DNA of 21,613 nucleotides. It comes from DASQQQ01 sp036390995. GTDB lineage: Bacteria > Actinomycetota > UBA4738 > HRBIN12. The stretch covers positions 1-21,613 of the forward strand of contig DASWAT010000175.1 in assembly GCA_036390995.1 (NCBI GenBank), given 5' to 3'. Positions 8,950 through 16,834 of this stretch are shown in pieces; the first letter of the stretch is position 1, and each line of letters starts with the position of its first letter. Below the pieces are notes generated by a model. That model made no database searches and was not told where the DNA came from. It was given only the letters and a program-made list of their open reading frames with translations. The position numbers and the translations under genes were made by a program.

Positions 8950-9947
8950 TCGCGGCCACCCCCGGGATCAGCGTCTTCAACGACTGGTTCTCCAACTTCT
9001 GGCTGATGCTGATCGTGAAGGCGGCCGTGGTGCTGGTCTTCTTCCTGGTGGCGCCGCTGGTGGTCGGTTACGCCGAGCACAAGGTCCTCGCGCACATGCA
9101 GGCCAGGCTTGGACCCATGTACGCCGGGCGCTTCCACGGGTGGGCGCAGCTGGTCGCCGACGGGGTGAAGTTCGTGCAGAAGGAGGACGTGATCCCGGGG
9201 GCCGCCGACCCGTGGGTGTTCTCGCTCGCGCCGGCGGTGGCCCTGATCCCGTACATCGCGATCTTCGTGGTGGTTCCGTTCTCGAACACGATCTTCGCCG
9301 AGAACCTCGACATCGGGATCTTCTTCGTGCTGGCGATCGGCTCGGTGAACGTGATCGGGGTGCTGATGGCCGGGTGGGCCTCGGCGAACAAGTTCTCGCT
9401 GATCGGGGCGCTGCGAGCGGCGGCACAGCTGATCGCCTACGAGTTGCCGCTGGTGCTCGCCGCGGCGTCGGTGGTCATGCAGGCGGGCACGCTCTCGTTG
9501 ATCGGGATCAGCGAGGCCCAGGACCGCTACTGGTTCGTGTTGACGCAGCCGATCGGGTTCCTGATCTTCGTGATCGCCTCCCTGGCGGAGCTCACCCGGC
9601 CCCCGTTCGACATGCCGATCGCGGACTCGGAGATCATCTTCGGGGCGTACACCGAGTACACGGGGCTGAAGTTCGCGTTCTTCCTGCTGTCCGAGTACGG
9701 GGGCATCGTGGCGCTCTCGGCGATCGCCTCGATCCTGTACCTGGGTGGCTACCGGGGATTCTCCGTCATCCCCGAGCCGCTCTGGATGGCGGCGAAGATC
9801 GGTGCGCTATCGTTCCTCGTGATCTGGCTGCGGGCCACGTACCCGCGGCTCCGGGAGGACCAGCTCCAGCGCTTCTCGTGGCTCGCGCTGATCCCGCTCG
9901 CCCTGCTGCAGATCCTGGTGGTGGGCGTCGTGAAGGTCGCGGTCTGA
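8946..9947 (+). CDS. nuoH: NADH-quinone oxidoreductase subunit H (set 2)
   Basis: This 333-residue membrane subunit forms the base of the quinone channel. Recognisable regions are the first-loop motif RLGPMYAGRFHGW (from Arg54), VADGVKFVQKEDVIP (about 70-84), AQLIAYELP with Glu166, and RPPFDMPIADSE (218-229) followed by YTEYTGLKFAFFLLSEY. It differs from typical NuoH at two conserved sites: RxGPN has Met58 in place of Asn, and the acidic PEAE stretch of the quinone-side loop reads PIAD, so one Glu becomes Ile225 and another Asp227. Glu229 and Glu237 are kept. The start GTG overlaps the nuoC stop. A 23-base gap with purine-rich sequence leads to nuoI. Confidence 0.95.
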   Translation: MIAATPGISVFNDWFSNFWLMLIVKAAVVLVFFLVAPLVVGYAEHKVLAHMQARLGPMYAGRFHGWAQLVADGVKFVQKEDVIPGAADPWVFSLAPAVALIPYIAIFVVVPFSNTIFAENLDIGIFFVLAIGSVNVIGVLMAGWASANKFSLIGALRAAAQLIAYELPLVLAAASVVMQAGTLSLIGISEAQDRYWFVLTQPIGFLIFVIASLAELTRPPFDMPIADSEIIFGAYTEYTGLKFAFFLLSEYGGIVALSAIASILYLGGYRGFSVIPEPLWMAAKIGALSFLVIWLRATYPRLREDQLQRFSWLALIPLALLQILVVGVVKVAV

Positions 9948-9970
9948 GGGGCGGAGAGGAGAGGCAGGGC

Positions 9971-10786
9971 GTGGCGACGATCGAGGAGAAGGACGTCCGC
10001 AGGCCGCCGGAGACCGGCGTGGCCGTCGGCCAGGGCCTGCTGAAGGGGCTCGCGGTCACGCTGAAGCACATGCTGCGCCCGGCGGTCACCCAGCGGTACC
10101 CGGAGGTGATGCCGGACCTGCCCCCGCGCACCCGCGGGGTGATCGCGTTGAAGCAGGAGAACTGCACGGTCTGCTACAAGTGCTCGCGCGAGTGCCCGGA
10201 CTGGTGCATCTACATCGACGCTCACAAGGAGACGCACCCGCCGGCCTCCGGCGGCCGGGCCCGGTCCGTGAAGGTCCTCGATCGCTTCGACATCGACTAC
10301 GCGCTGTGCATGTACTGCGGGATCTGCGTGGAGGTCTGCCCGTTCGACGCCTTGTTCTGGAGCCCCGAGTTCGAGTACGCCACGTACGACATCCACGACC
10401 TGTTGCACGACAAGGACAAGCTCGAGGAGTGGACCTACACGGTCCCGCCTCCCCCGATGATCGAGGACGGTGCCGAGCCTCCCCAGGAGGTCGCCGCCGC
10501 GGTGGTTGCGCCGGGGCCCGCAGGTGTGGTCGCGCCCGTCGTCGCGCCGTCGCCGGTGCCCGCGGTCGCCGCTCCGGTTCCCGCACCACCCGAGCCTGGA
10601 CCTGCCACGGCGCCCACTCCCACGCCGGCACCGGCGGAGCGCAAGGAGGTCGCGCTCGATCAGGGGGTGTTCGACAAGACGTTGGAGGAGCTCCTAGCGA
10701 AGGGGACGGACCGGCGGGTGGCCGAGGGGCAGGCCCGGCGAGCAGCCATGATCGCGGCTCGGAAGAAGGCCGAAGGGGGAGCCTAG
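9971..10786 (+). CDS. nuoI: NADH-quinone oxidoreductase subunit I with long C-terminal extension (set 2)
   Basis: The first 160 residues form a normal NuoI: two 4Fe-4S motifs at Cys65, 68, 71, 75 and Cys113, 116, 119, 123, with an extra Cys79 in the first. After that the protein continues for about 100 residues beyond the usual end. Residues 158-222 are a Pro/Ala/Val-rich flexible linker; residues 228-271 are charged and probably helical, with the segments VFDKTLEELLAKGTDRRV and AEGQARRAAMIAARKKA. The total of 271 residues compares with 168 for the other NuoI here. The GTG at 9971 follows GGAGAGGAGAGG. The extension is in frame with no break, and nuoJ starts four bases after the stop, so it is not an annotation artefact. 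Confidence 0.93.
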   Translation: MATIEEKDVRRPPETGVAVGQGLLKGLAVTLKHMLRPAVTQRYPEVMPDLPPRTRGVIALKQENCTVCYKCSRECPDWCIYIDAHKETHPPASGGRARSVKVLDRFDIDYALCMYCGICVEVCPFDALFWSPEFEYATYDIHDLLHDKDKLEEWTYTVPPPPMIEDGAEPPQEVAAAVVAPGPAGVVAPVVAPSPVPAVAAPVPAPPEPGPATAPTPTPAPAERKEVALDQGVFDKTLEELLAKGTDRRVAEGQARRAAMIAARKKAEGGA

Positions 10787-10790
10787 CCGC

Positions 10791-11291
10791 GTGAGCGCCC
10801 AGGAATACGCGTTCGCCGTGCTCGCCCTCGTCGGGAGCGTGTCGGCGATCCGGATGGTCACGGCGAAGAACGTCGTCCACGCCGCTCTGTACCTCGTGGT
10901 GACGCTCGCCATGGTCGGCGGCGTCTACCTGGTCCTGGCCGCCGAGTTCGTGGCCTGGGTGCAGATCCTCATCTACGTCGGAGCCATCGTGATCCTGTTC
11001 CTGTTCGGGCTCATGCTCACGAAGGCGCCCATCGGCCGAGAGGCCCTGGACAACCAGCAGCGCGGATTCGCGCTGCTGGTCTCGCTCGCGGTGCTGGCCG
11101 GGCTGGTGTTCCTGATCCAGGACGCGTTCGCCTGGAGCGACCCGAAGATCGAACCGGTGCACGGGACCACCGCGGCGCTCGGCGAGTCGCTGTTCCGGCA
11201 GTACGTGCTGCCGTTCGAGGCCGTGTCGTTCCTCCTGCTGGCGGCGCTCATCGGCGCCGTGGTGCTCTCCAGGAAGGACGATCGTCCGTGA
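10791..11291 (+). CDS. nuoJ: NADH-quinone oxidoreductase subunit J (set 2)
   Basis: This 166-residue complex I membrane subunit has the typical helix 3 motif IYVGAIVILFLFGLML preceded by NVVHAALYLVVTL. It lacks the long charged C-terminal tail seen in the first NuoJ and ends soon after the last helix with SRKDDRP. The GTG start lies four bases after the nuoI stop; the purine run GAAGGGGGAG about 10 bases upstream is the probable ribosome-binding site. The TGA overlaps the GTG of nuoK. Confidence 0.95.
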   Translation: MSAQEYAFAVLALVGSVSAIRMVTAKNVVHAALYLVVTLAMVGGVYLVLAAEFVAWVQILIYVGAIVILFLFGLMLTKAPIGREALDNQQRGFALLVSLAVLAGLVFLIQDAFAWSDPKIEPVHGTTAALGESLFRQYVLPFEAVSFLLLAALIGAVVLSRKDDRP

Positions 11292-11590
11292 TCCGGCTCC
11301 CGCTGGCGCTCTTCTTCTCCGCCGTGCTGTTCTCGTCCGGCGTGTACGGCGTGCTGGCCCGCAGGAACGCCGTGATGGTGCTGATGTCGATCGAGCTGAT
11401 GCTGAACGCCGTGAACGTCAACCTCATCGCGTTCTCGCAGCGACTGCACGACGTCACCGGTCAGGTGTTCGCGCTGTTCGTGATCGCCGTGGCCGCGGCA
11501 GAAGTCGGCATCGGGCTCGCCATCGTGATCCTCATCTACCGGAACCGGGAGACCATCAACGTCGACGAGGTGAACCTGCTGAAGTGGTAG
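11288..11590 (+). CDS. nuoK: NADH-quinone oxidoreductase subunit K (set 2)
   Basis: This 100-residue, three-helix subunit has both essential membrane glutamates: Glu36 (LMSIELMLNAVN) and Glu72 (AAAEVGIGLAI). The start overlaps the nuoJ stop, and its own stop overlaps the nuoL start by seven bases. The middle of the protein is close to the first NuoK, and the C-terminal VNLLKW is identical. Confidence 0.96.
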   Translation: MIRLPLALFFSAVLFSSGVYGVLARRNAVMVLMSIELMLNAVNVNLIAFSQRLHDVTGQVFALFVIAVAAAEVGIGLAIVILIYRNRETINVDEVNLLKW

Positions 11591-13554
11591 CCGCCGCCGA
11601 AGCCGCCCTGTCGAACCCCGGGTTCCTCCGGTACACGTGGGTGATCGCGCTGCTGCCGCTCGTCTCGGCCACGCTGATCCTGTTCTTCGGCAAGCGGACG
11701 CCCGGGAAGGGGCCGATCTACGGGATCCTCGCGCTGGCGGCCGGGTTCGTCATGTCGGTCGCCGTCCTGTGGCACTTCGTCACGGGCGGCGCGCCGTACT
11801 CGAGCTCGGTGACGTGGTTCGAGGTGGGAACCTTCCGGCTGGAGCTCGGGCAGTACGTCGACGGGCTGACCGCCGTCATGGTCACGATGGTGACCGCGAT
11901 CTCGCTGTGCATCCACGTGTACTCGATCGGCTACATGCAGGGCGACAAGCGGTACACGTGGTTCTTCGTGGTGCTTTCGCTGTTCACGGGCGCCATGCTG
12001 AACGTGGTCGTCACCGACAACCTCTTCCAGCTGCTGGTGGGCTGGGAGATCATGGGGATCTGCTCCTACCTGCTCATCGGGCACTGGTGGGAGGAACACG
12101 CGAACTCCAGCGCCGCCATCAAGGCGTTCATCACCACGAAGACGGGCGACATCCCGTTCCTGTTCGGGATCTTCACACTCGTGTTCGCCACCGGGTTCGC
12201 CACCACGAACATCCAGCAGATCGGCGAGATGGCCTCGCGCGGGGAGGTCTCGACGGTCCTGCTCACCGCCGGAGCCCTGCTGCTGTTCGGCGGCTCGATC
12301 GGGAAGTCGGCCCAGTTCCCGCTGCACGTGTGGCTCCCCGACGCCATGGCCGGCCCGACCCCGGTCTCCGCCCAGATCCACGCCGCCACGATGGTCGCGG
12401 CGGGCGTGTACCTCGTGGCCCGCACGTTCTCGGTGTTCGTCCACGCGAACCCGATCGCCCTGCATGTGGTGGCGGCCATCGGAGGTGTCACGCTGGTCAT
12501 CGCCGCGCTCCTGGCCCTCGTGCAGGACGACATCAAGAAGGTCCTCGCGTACTCGACGATCTCCCAGCTCGCCTACATGATGGCGGCGCTCGGCCTCGGC
12601 GAGGCCGGATACGCGGCCGGCATGTTCCACCTGTTCACCCACGCCTTCTTCAAGGCGCTGCTGTTCCTGGCGGCCGGATCGGTGATCCATGCGGTCCACT
12701 CGAACAACATGAGCGAGATGGGCGGGCTGCGGAAACCGATGCCCCGGACGTTCTGGACGTACCTGATCGGCTCGTTGGCCCTGGCAGGCGTGCCTCCTCT
12801 CTCCGGCTTCTTCTCGAAGGACGAGCTGATCCATGCGGCCTACAAGGCCCACGACTATCCCATCATGATCACGCTGCTGGCCGGCGCGGTCATCACGGCC
12901 TTCTACACCACCCGCATGGTGATGCTCACGTTCTTCGGCGACTACCGCGGCCACGGCCACCCGCACGAGTCGCCGGCGGTCATGACCGGCCCCCTCGCCG
13001 CCCTGGCCGGCGCCACGGTCGTCGTGGGCTTCCTGGGCTTCGCCCCGACGAAGGCCCCCTTCCTGGACTGGGTGTTCTTCGAGCATCCGGAGGCGGCGGA
13101 GGTCAGCGTGCTCGTCGTGGGCCTGTCCATCCTCGTGGCCGGAACCGGCATCCTGGTTGCCTACGCGCTGTACCGCCGGTACCGGGAGCGGGATCCGCTC
13201 ACGGCGCTCGGCCCCGTCTACTCGCTCCTGGAGCACAAGTACTACCTCGACGACATCTACTGGAAGGGCATCGTCCTGCCCATCCGCGACAAGGCATCCG
13301 CCTTCGCGAACTGGACGAGCCAGGTGATCCTGGACGGCGTCGTGAACGGCGCAGCCCGGGTGGCCCGCGCCCTATCCGGCCTTGTGAACGGGTTCGATCG
13401 GAACGTCCTGGATGGAGCGGTCAACGGCGTGGCGCAGACGGCCGGGTTCACCGGCGGGCTCCTTCGCTACATCCAGTCTGGCAACGTGCAGCGCTACGCC
13501 GCATTCCTGTTCACAGGCGTGGTGATCCTGGCCATCGTCTTCACGAGGTTCTGA
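11584..13554 (+). CDS. nuoL: NADH-quinone oxidoreductase subunit L (set 2)
   Basis: This 656-residue distal proton-channel subunit keeps its key residues: Glu155 (LVGWEIMGICSYLLIG), Lys241 (SIGKSAQFPLHVWLPDAMAG) and His266 (AQIHAATM). The C-terminal third contains the long amphipathic region that forms the lateral helix in other NuoL proteins, then a last membrane segment. The GTG at 11584 overlaps the end of nuoK; MVAAAEAALSNPGF is a somewhat longer N-terminus than in the first NuoL. The next gene, nuoM, starts 28 bases downstream with its own ribosome-binding site. Confidence 0.96.
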   Translation: MVAAAEAALSNPGFLRYTWVIALLPLVSATLILFFGKRTPGKGPIYGILALAAGFVMSVAVLWHFVTGGAPYSSSVTWFEVGTFRLELGQYVDGLTAVMVTMVTAISLCIHVYSIGYMQGDKRYTWFFVVLSLFTGAMLNVVVTDNLFQLLVGWEIMGICSYLLIGHWWEEHANSSAAIKAFITTKTGDIPFLFGIFTLVFATGFATTNIQQIGEMASRGEVSTVLLTAGALLLFGGSIGKSAQFPLHVWLPDAMAGPTPVSAQIHAATMVAAGVYLVARTFSVFVHANPIALHVVAAIGGVTLVIAALLALVQDDIKKVLAYSTISQLAYMMAALGLGEAGYAAGMFHLFTHAFFKALLFLAAGSVIHAVHSNNMSEMGGLRKPMPRTFWTYLIGSLALAGVPPLSGFFSKDELIHAAYKAHDYPIMITLLAGAVITAFYTTRMVMLTFFGDYRGHGHPHESPAVMTGPLAALAGATVVVGFLGFAPTKAPFLDWVFFEHPEAAEVSVLVVGLSILVAGTGILVAYALYRRYRERDPLTALGPVYSLLEHKYYLDDIYWKGIVLPIRDKASAFANWTSQVILDGVVNGAARVARALSGLVNGFDRNVLDGAVNGVAQTAGFTGGLLRYIQSGNVQRYAAFLFTGVVILAIVFTRF

Positions 13555-13582
13555 GCGTGACGTTCGAAGAGAGGGAGTCTCG

Positions 13583-15118
13583 ATGAGTGGGTGGGACAAG
13601 TCGGCGATCTCGATCGCCACGTTCCTGCCGTTGGTGGGGGCGTTCGTGATCGCGTTCATGCCGAGGGACCGCGAGCGACTGATCCGCGGTCTGGGCATCT
13701 TGTTCACGGGCGCCGCGCTGGCGGTGGCGATCGCGATCGCGATCGGGTTCGACTACGGCGGGTCCGGCCTCCAGTTCGAGGTGAGCGCGCGGTGGATCGA
13801 CGTGATCGGGGCGCGGTACCACGTCGGCGTCGACGGCATCAGCCTGCCGCTCTACCTCCTCACCTTCGTCCTGTCGTTCCTGTGCGCCATCTACACGTGG
13901 CGGTTCGTCCCGAACCCCGGCCGGACCAAGGCCTTCCTCGCCCTCCAGCTGCTGCTCGAGACGGGCATGGCCGGCACGTTCATCGCCTTCGACCTCGTGC
14001 TGTTCTTCATCTTCTGGGAGCTCGTGCTGGTCCCGATGTACTTCCTCATCGGCATCTGGGGCAGCGCGAACCGCGAGTACGCGGCGATCAAGTTCTTCCT
14101 GTACACGTTGTTCGGATCGGTGTTCATGCTCCTGGGCTTCCTGGGCATGTACTTCCGGTCCAACATCGGCGGAGCTCACACGTTCGACGTCATCCAACTG
14201 CAGCAGTTCGCCGCTTCGGGCGGCTTCACCCAGGGCTTCCAGGTGGTGGTGTTCGCGGCGATCTTCCTGGGCTTCGCCATCAAGGTGCCGATGTGGCCGT
14301 TCCACACCTGGCTCCCCGACGCGCACACCGAGGCACCCACCGTGGGCTCGGTGCTCCTGGCCGGAGTCCTGCTGAAGATGGGCACGTACGGGTTCGTCCG
14401 GATCGCCCTGCCGATGCTCCCGTACGCGGCGCAGAAGTACGCCCCGTGGATCGGGCTTCTGGCCGCGATCGCCATCGTGTACGCGGCTCTGGCGTGCCTG
14501 GCGCAGAAGGACCTGAAGCGGCTCATCGCGTTCTCGTCGGTCGGGCACATGGGTTTCGTGATGCTCGCCATCGCGACCCTCACGCCGATCGGGATCGACG
14601 CGGCGATCTTCGGCATGGTGGCCCACGGCATCATCACCGGCATGCTGTTCTTCTGCGTGGGCTCGATCTACGACCGGTACCACACCCGGCAGATCGTCGA
14701 CCTCGGCGGCGGGCTCATGCAGAAGCTGCCCTACCTCGGCGGCGTGTTCGCGTTCGTGGCCATCGCCTCACTCGGGCTCCCCGGCCTTGCGGGGTTCTGG
14801 GGGGAGGTCATGGCGCTGTTGTCCGCGTTCAGCCCGGCCAGCTCGCTGAACACGGGCCTGTTCCGCGGGTACATGGTGGCCGGCGGGGTCGGCACGATCC
14901 TGACCGCCGGCTACTTCCTGTGGATGCTCCAGCGGGTGAACATGGGGACCCTGCCCGACAAGTGGCGGGAGGCCGCGCTTCCCGACGTGCTGGCGGTGGA
15001 GTGGGTCTCGTGGGTCCCGTTGCTCGTCGCGACGGTGGCCCTCGGCGTGTTCCCCCGGTTCCTGTTCGGCGTGACGAACGAGGCCGTCACCGCGCTCATG
15101 CATCTGTTCGGCGGCTGA
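13583..15118 (+). CDS. nuoM: NADH-quinone oxidoreductase subunit M (set 2)
   Basis: This 511-residue antiporter-like subunit has the expected residues Glu146 (FFIFWELVLVPMYFLIG), Lys234 (AIKVPMWPFHTWLPDAHTE) and Lys265 (GVLLKMGTYGFVRI). The ATG at 13583 follows a purine-rich ribosome-binding site (AGAGAGGGAG). Three GCGATC units in a row (13727-13744) encode Ala-Ile repeats in helix 2; this looks like codon preference more than a functional repeat. Gene order and spacing fit a single transcript from nuoA to nuoN. Confidence 0.96.
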   Translation: MSGWDKSAISIATFLPLVGAFVIAFMPRDRERLIRGLGILFTGAALAVAIAIAIGFDYGGSGLQFEVSARWIDVIGARYHVGVDGISLPLYLLTFVLSFLCAIYTWRFVPNPGRTKAFLALQLLLETGMAGTFIAFDLVLFFIFWELVLVPMYFLIGIWGSANREYAAIKFFLYTLFGSVFMLLGFLGMYFRSNIGGAHTFDVIQLQQFAASGGFTQGFQVVVFAAIFLGFAIKVPMWPFHTWLPDAHTEAPTVGSVLLAGVLLKMGTYGFVRIALPMLPYAAQKYAPWIGLLAAIAIVYAALACLAQKDLKRLIAFSSVGHMGFVMLAIATLTPIGIDAAIFGMVAHGIITGMLFFCVGSIYDRYHTRQIVDLGGGLMQKLPYLGGVFAFVAIASLGLPGLAGFWGEVMALLSAFSPASSLNTGLFRGYMVAGGVGTILTAGYFLWMLQRVNMGTLPDKWREAALPDVLAVEWVSWVPLLVATVALGVFPRFLFGVTNEAVTALMHLFGG

Positions 15119-15143
15119 GCGTGAGGGGAGCGGGGGCGGCGCG

Positions 15144-16604
15144 ATGACGATCGACTACCACGCGATCCTGCCGGAGCTGATCCTGTCCGGCACGCTCCTG
15201 CTGGTGCTGATCGCCGACGCCTTCATCCGACCCCGCCGGAAGTGGCTGGCCATGCCGCTGTCGTTCATCGGCGTCCTCGCGGCGCTCATCGCGGCGCTGA
15301 CGCTGATCGGTTCGGACCGCACGACCTTCAGCGGCATGTACCGCGTCGACAACTTCGCGCTGTTGTTCAAGGTGTTCTTCCTGTCGGTGGCCCTGGTCGT
15401 GCTGCTGATCTCGCTCCGGTACTTCCGGGAAGGCCGCTGGTACCAGGGCGAGTACTACTACCTGCTGCTCACCTCGTTCCTCGGCGCGGTGATGATGCCT
15501 TCGTCCCGGGACCTGCTGATGCTGTTCATCTCGCTGGAGCTGGTCTCCGCGCCGGGATTCCTCATCGTCGCGTTCCGGAAGTCCGACCCTCGCTCGAACG
15601 AGGCAGGGATCAAGTTCTTCCTCATCGGCGTGCTGTCCACGGCGGTGATGCTGTACGGGATGAGCCTGATCTACGGCCTCACCGGGACCACGAACCTCTC
15701 CTCCATCGGGCAGGTCCTGGCAAGCACGTTGCCCGCGGGCCGGCAGACCCTGGCCGATGCCGCGATCCTCTTCATCGTCGCGGGGTTCGCGTTCAAGGTG
15801 AGCGCGGTGCCGTTCCAGTTCTGGGCACCGGACACGTACGAGGGAGCGCCGGTGCCCGTGGCCGCGTTCCTGGCCACGGCGTCGAAGGCCGCGGGATTCG
15901 CCGGCCTGCTCCAGCTGATGTTCGTGGCGTTCCCCTCCCAGTGGGAGTTCTGGACGCCGGTCTTCGCGGCCCTGTCGATCGCGACCATGACGATCGGGAA
16001 CCTCGTGGCCCTGCAGCAGCGGCAGGTGGTTCGGCTGCTGGCCTACTCGAGCATCGCCCAGGCCGGCTACATGCTGCTGCCGTTCGCCCTCGTCTCGGCC
16101 GACCCCGTGGTGAACAAGGAGGCATTCTCCGCCGCCACCACGTACATCCTCATCTACGCCGTCATGACCCTGGGCGCCTTCGCCGTGGTCGTGGCCCTGT
16201 CCCGCGAGTCTGAGGGGCTGCTGATCTCGGACTTCCGGGGTCTCATGCGCCGGGCCCCCGTGCTGGCCGTGGGCATGGTCACCTTCATGGTGTCCCTGGC
16301 CGGGATCCCGCCCACCGGTGGGTTCTGGGCGAAGTTCCTCGTGTTCAAGGCCGGCATCGACCGGGGCGGGATCGGGGTCGCCCTGGCGGTCGTGATGCTC
16401 CTGAACTCGGTGGCGAGTCTGTACTACTACCTGCTGATCCCCCGGGAGATGGTCTTCGCCGAGCCCGAGATCGAGCGGCCCTTCCGATCGCCGGTGCTGG
16501 TGACGGGCGTCGCCATGCTGGCCACGCTCGCGATCCTGGCCATCGGGGTCTACCCGGAGCTCTTCTACCACTTCCCGCCGCTGTCGACCCTGGTCGGTCG
16601 CTGA
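15144..16604 (+). CDS. nuoN: NADH-quinone oxidoreductase subunit N (set 2)
   Basis: This 486-residue third antiporter-like subunit keeps Glu132 (SLELVSAPGFLIVAF), Lys218 (AFKVSAVPFQFWAPDTYEG) and Lys248 (ATASKAAGF). The ATG follows GAGGGGAGCGGGGG. It is the last gene of the second nuo cluster. No strong T-tailed terminator follows; a weak GC hairpin lies around 16629-16646, ahead of the riboswitch-controlled htpX. Confidence 0.95.
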   Translation: MTIDYHAILPELILSGTLLLVLIADAFIRPRRKWLAMPLSFIGVLAALIAALTLIGSDRTTFSGMYRVDNFALLFKVFFLSVALVVLLISLRYFREGRWYQGEYYYLLLTSFLGAVMMPSSRDLLMLFISLELVSAPGFLIVAFRKSDPRSNEAGIKFFLIGVLSTAVMLYGMSLIYGLTGTTNLSSIGQVLASTLPAGRQTLADAAILFIVAGFAFKVSAVPFQFWAPDTYEGAPVPVAAFLATASKAAGFAGLLQLMFVAFPSQWEFWTPVFAALSIATMTIGNLVALQQRQVVRLLAYSSIAQAGYMLLPFALVSADPVVNKEAFSAATTYILIYAVMTLGAFAVVVALSRESEGLLISDFRGLMRRAPVLAVGMVTFMVSLAGIPPTGGFWAKFLVFKAGIDRGGIGVALAVVMLLNSVASLYYYLLIPREMVFAEPEIERPFRSPVLVTGVAMLATLAILAIGVYPELFYHFPPLSTLVGR

Positions 16605-16684
16605 CGCCGGTCCTCCACGTGCCGTGAGCCGCCCCCGGGGTGCGGTGAACCTGCTTCCTTCCGGTGGCGAAGGTGGTGTGAGAG

Positions 16685-16690
16685 GATAGT
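16685..16690 (+). promoter_or_regulatory. Candidate -10 box for the riboswitch-htpX transcript
   Basis: GATAGT is a reasonable -10 match. A start about seven bases downstream (near 16697) would put the 5' end of the RNA directly before the aptamer, as expected for a leader riboswitch. No clear -35 is visible at normal spacing. Confidence 0.4.
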
Positions 16691-16696
16691 GCCCAG

Positions 16697-16787
16697 GTGC
16701 AAGGGGAGTAGCCCAGGCGGGAGGTCGTCAACACGCTCCGGTGACGGAGCCGGCCCCCGCGGGAGAGGGAACCCGGCAAGACCTTCG
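16697..16787 (+). promoter_or_regulatory. Manganese riboswitch, yybP-ykoY type, upstream of htpX
   Basis: The leader contains the hallmark segments of the yybP-ykoY RNA family in the right order: AAGGGGAGTAG at 16701-16711, GTCGTCAACA at 16724-16733, and GCAAGACCTT at 16776-16785. Between them are a perfect 6-bp hairpin with a GTGA loop (16735-16750) and a second GC-rich arm (about 16749-16777). The AAGG at 16701-16704 can pair with CCTT at 16782-16785 to close the P1 stem. Members of this family bind Mn2+ at the GGGGAGUA loop. The 3' part of P1 is also the 5' arm of a terminator (16778-16809), so metal binding would free the polymerase to read on into htpX. Family assignment is by recalled consensus, not by a covariance search. 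Confidence 0.85.
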
Positions 16788-16809
16788 CCTCGTGGGCGGA
16801 GGTCTTTCT
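16778..16809 (+). terminator. Intrinsic terminator forming the riboswitch expression platform
   Basis: A 12-bp stem (AAGACCTTCGCC with GGCGGAGGTCTT, one G-T wobble, 5-base loop TCGTG) is followed by TTTCT. Its 5' arm shares bases 16778-16785 with the aptamer's closing stem, so the two structures exclude each other. The terminator lies 26 bases upstream of the htpX start codon. Confidence 0.8.
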
Positions 16810-16834
16810 GCTTGTCAAGAGGAGGAACGACACA

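Noticed and set aside
8940..8955. A hidden nuoD between nuoC and nuoH of set 2
   Set aside because: The two genes overlap by four bases and both are full length, so there is no room for another gene.
13727..13744. Three tandem GCGATC units, resembling the HIP1-type octamer GCGATCGC
   Set aside because: They encode an Ala-Ile run in a membrane helix of NuoM and occur only once, so codon use explains them.
16657..16673. CCTTC/GAAGG hairpin after nuoN set 2 as its terminator
   Set aside because: A 5-bp stem with a 7-base loop and no T-tract is too weak to call; it also lies in the promoter region of htpX.
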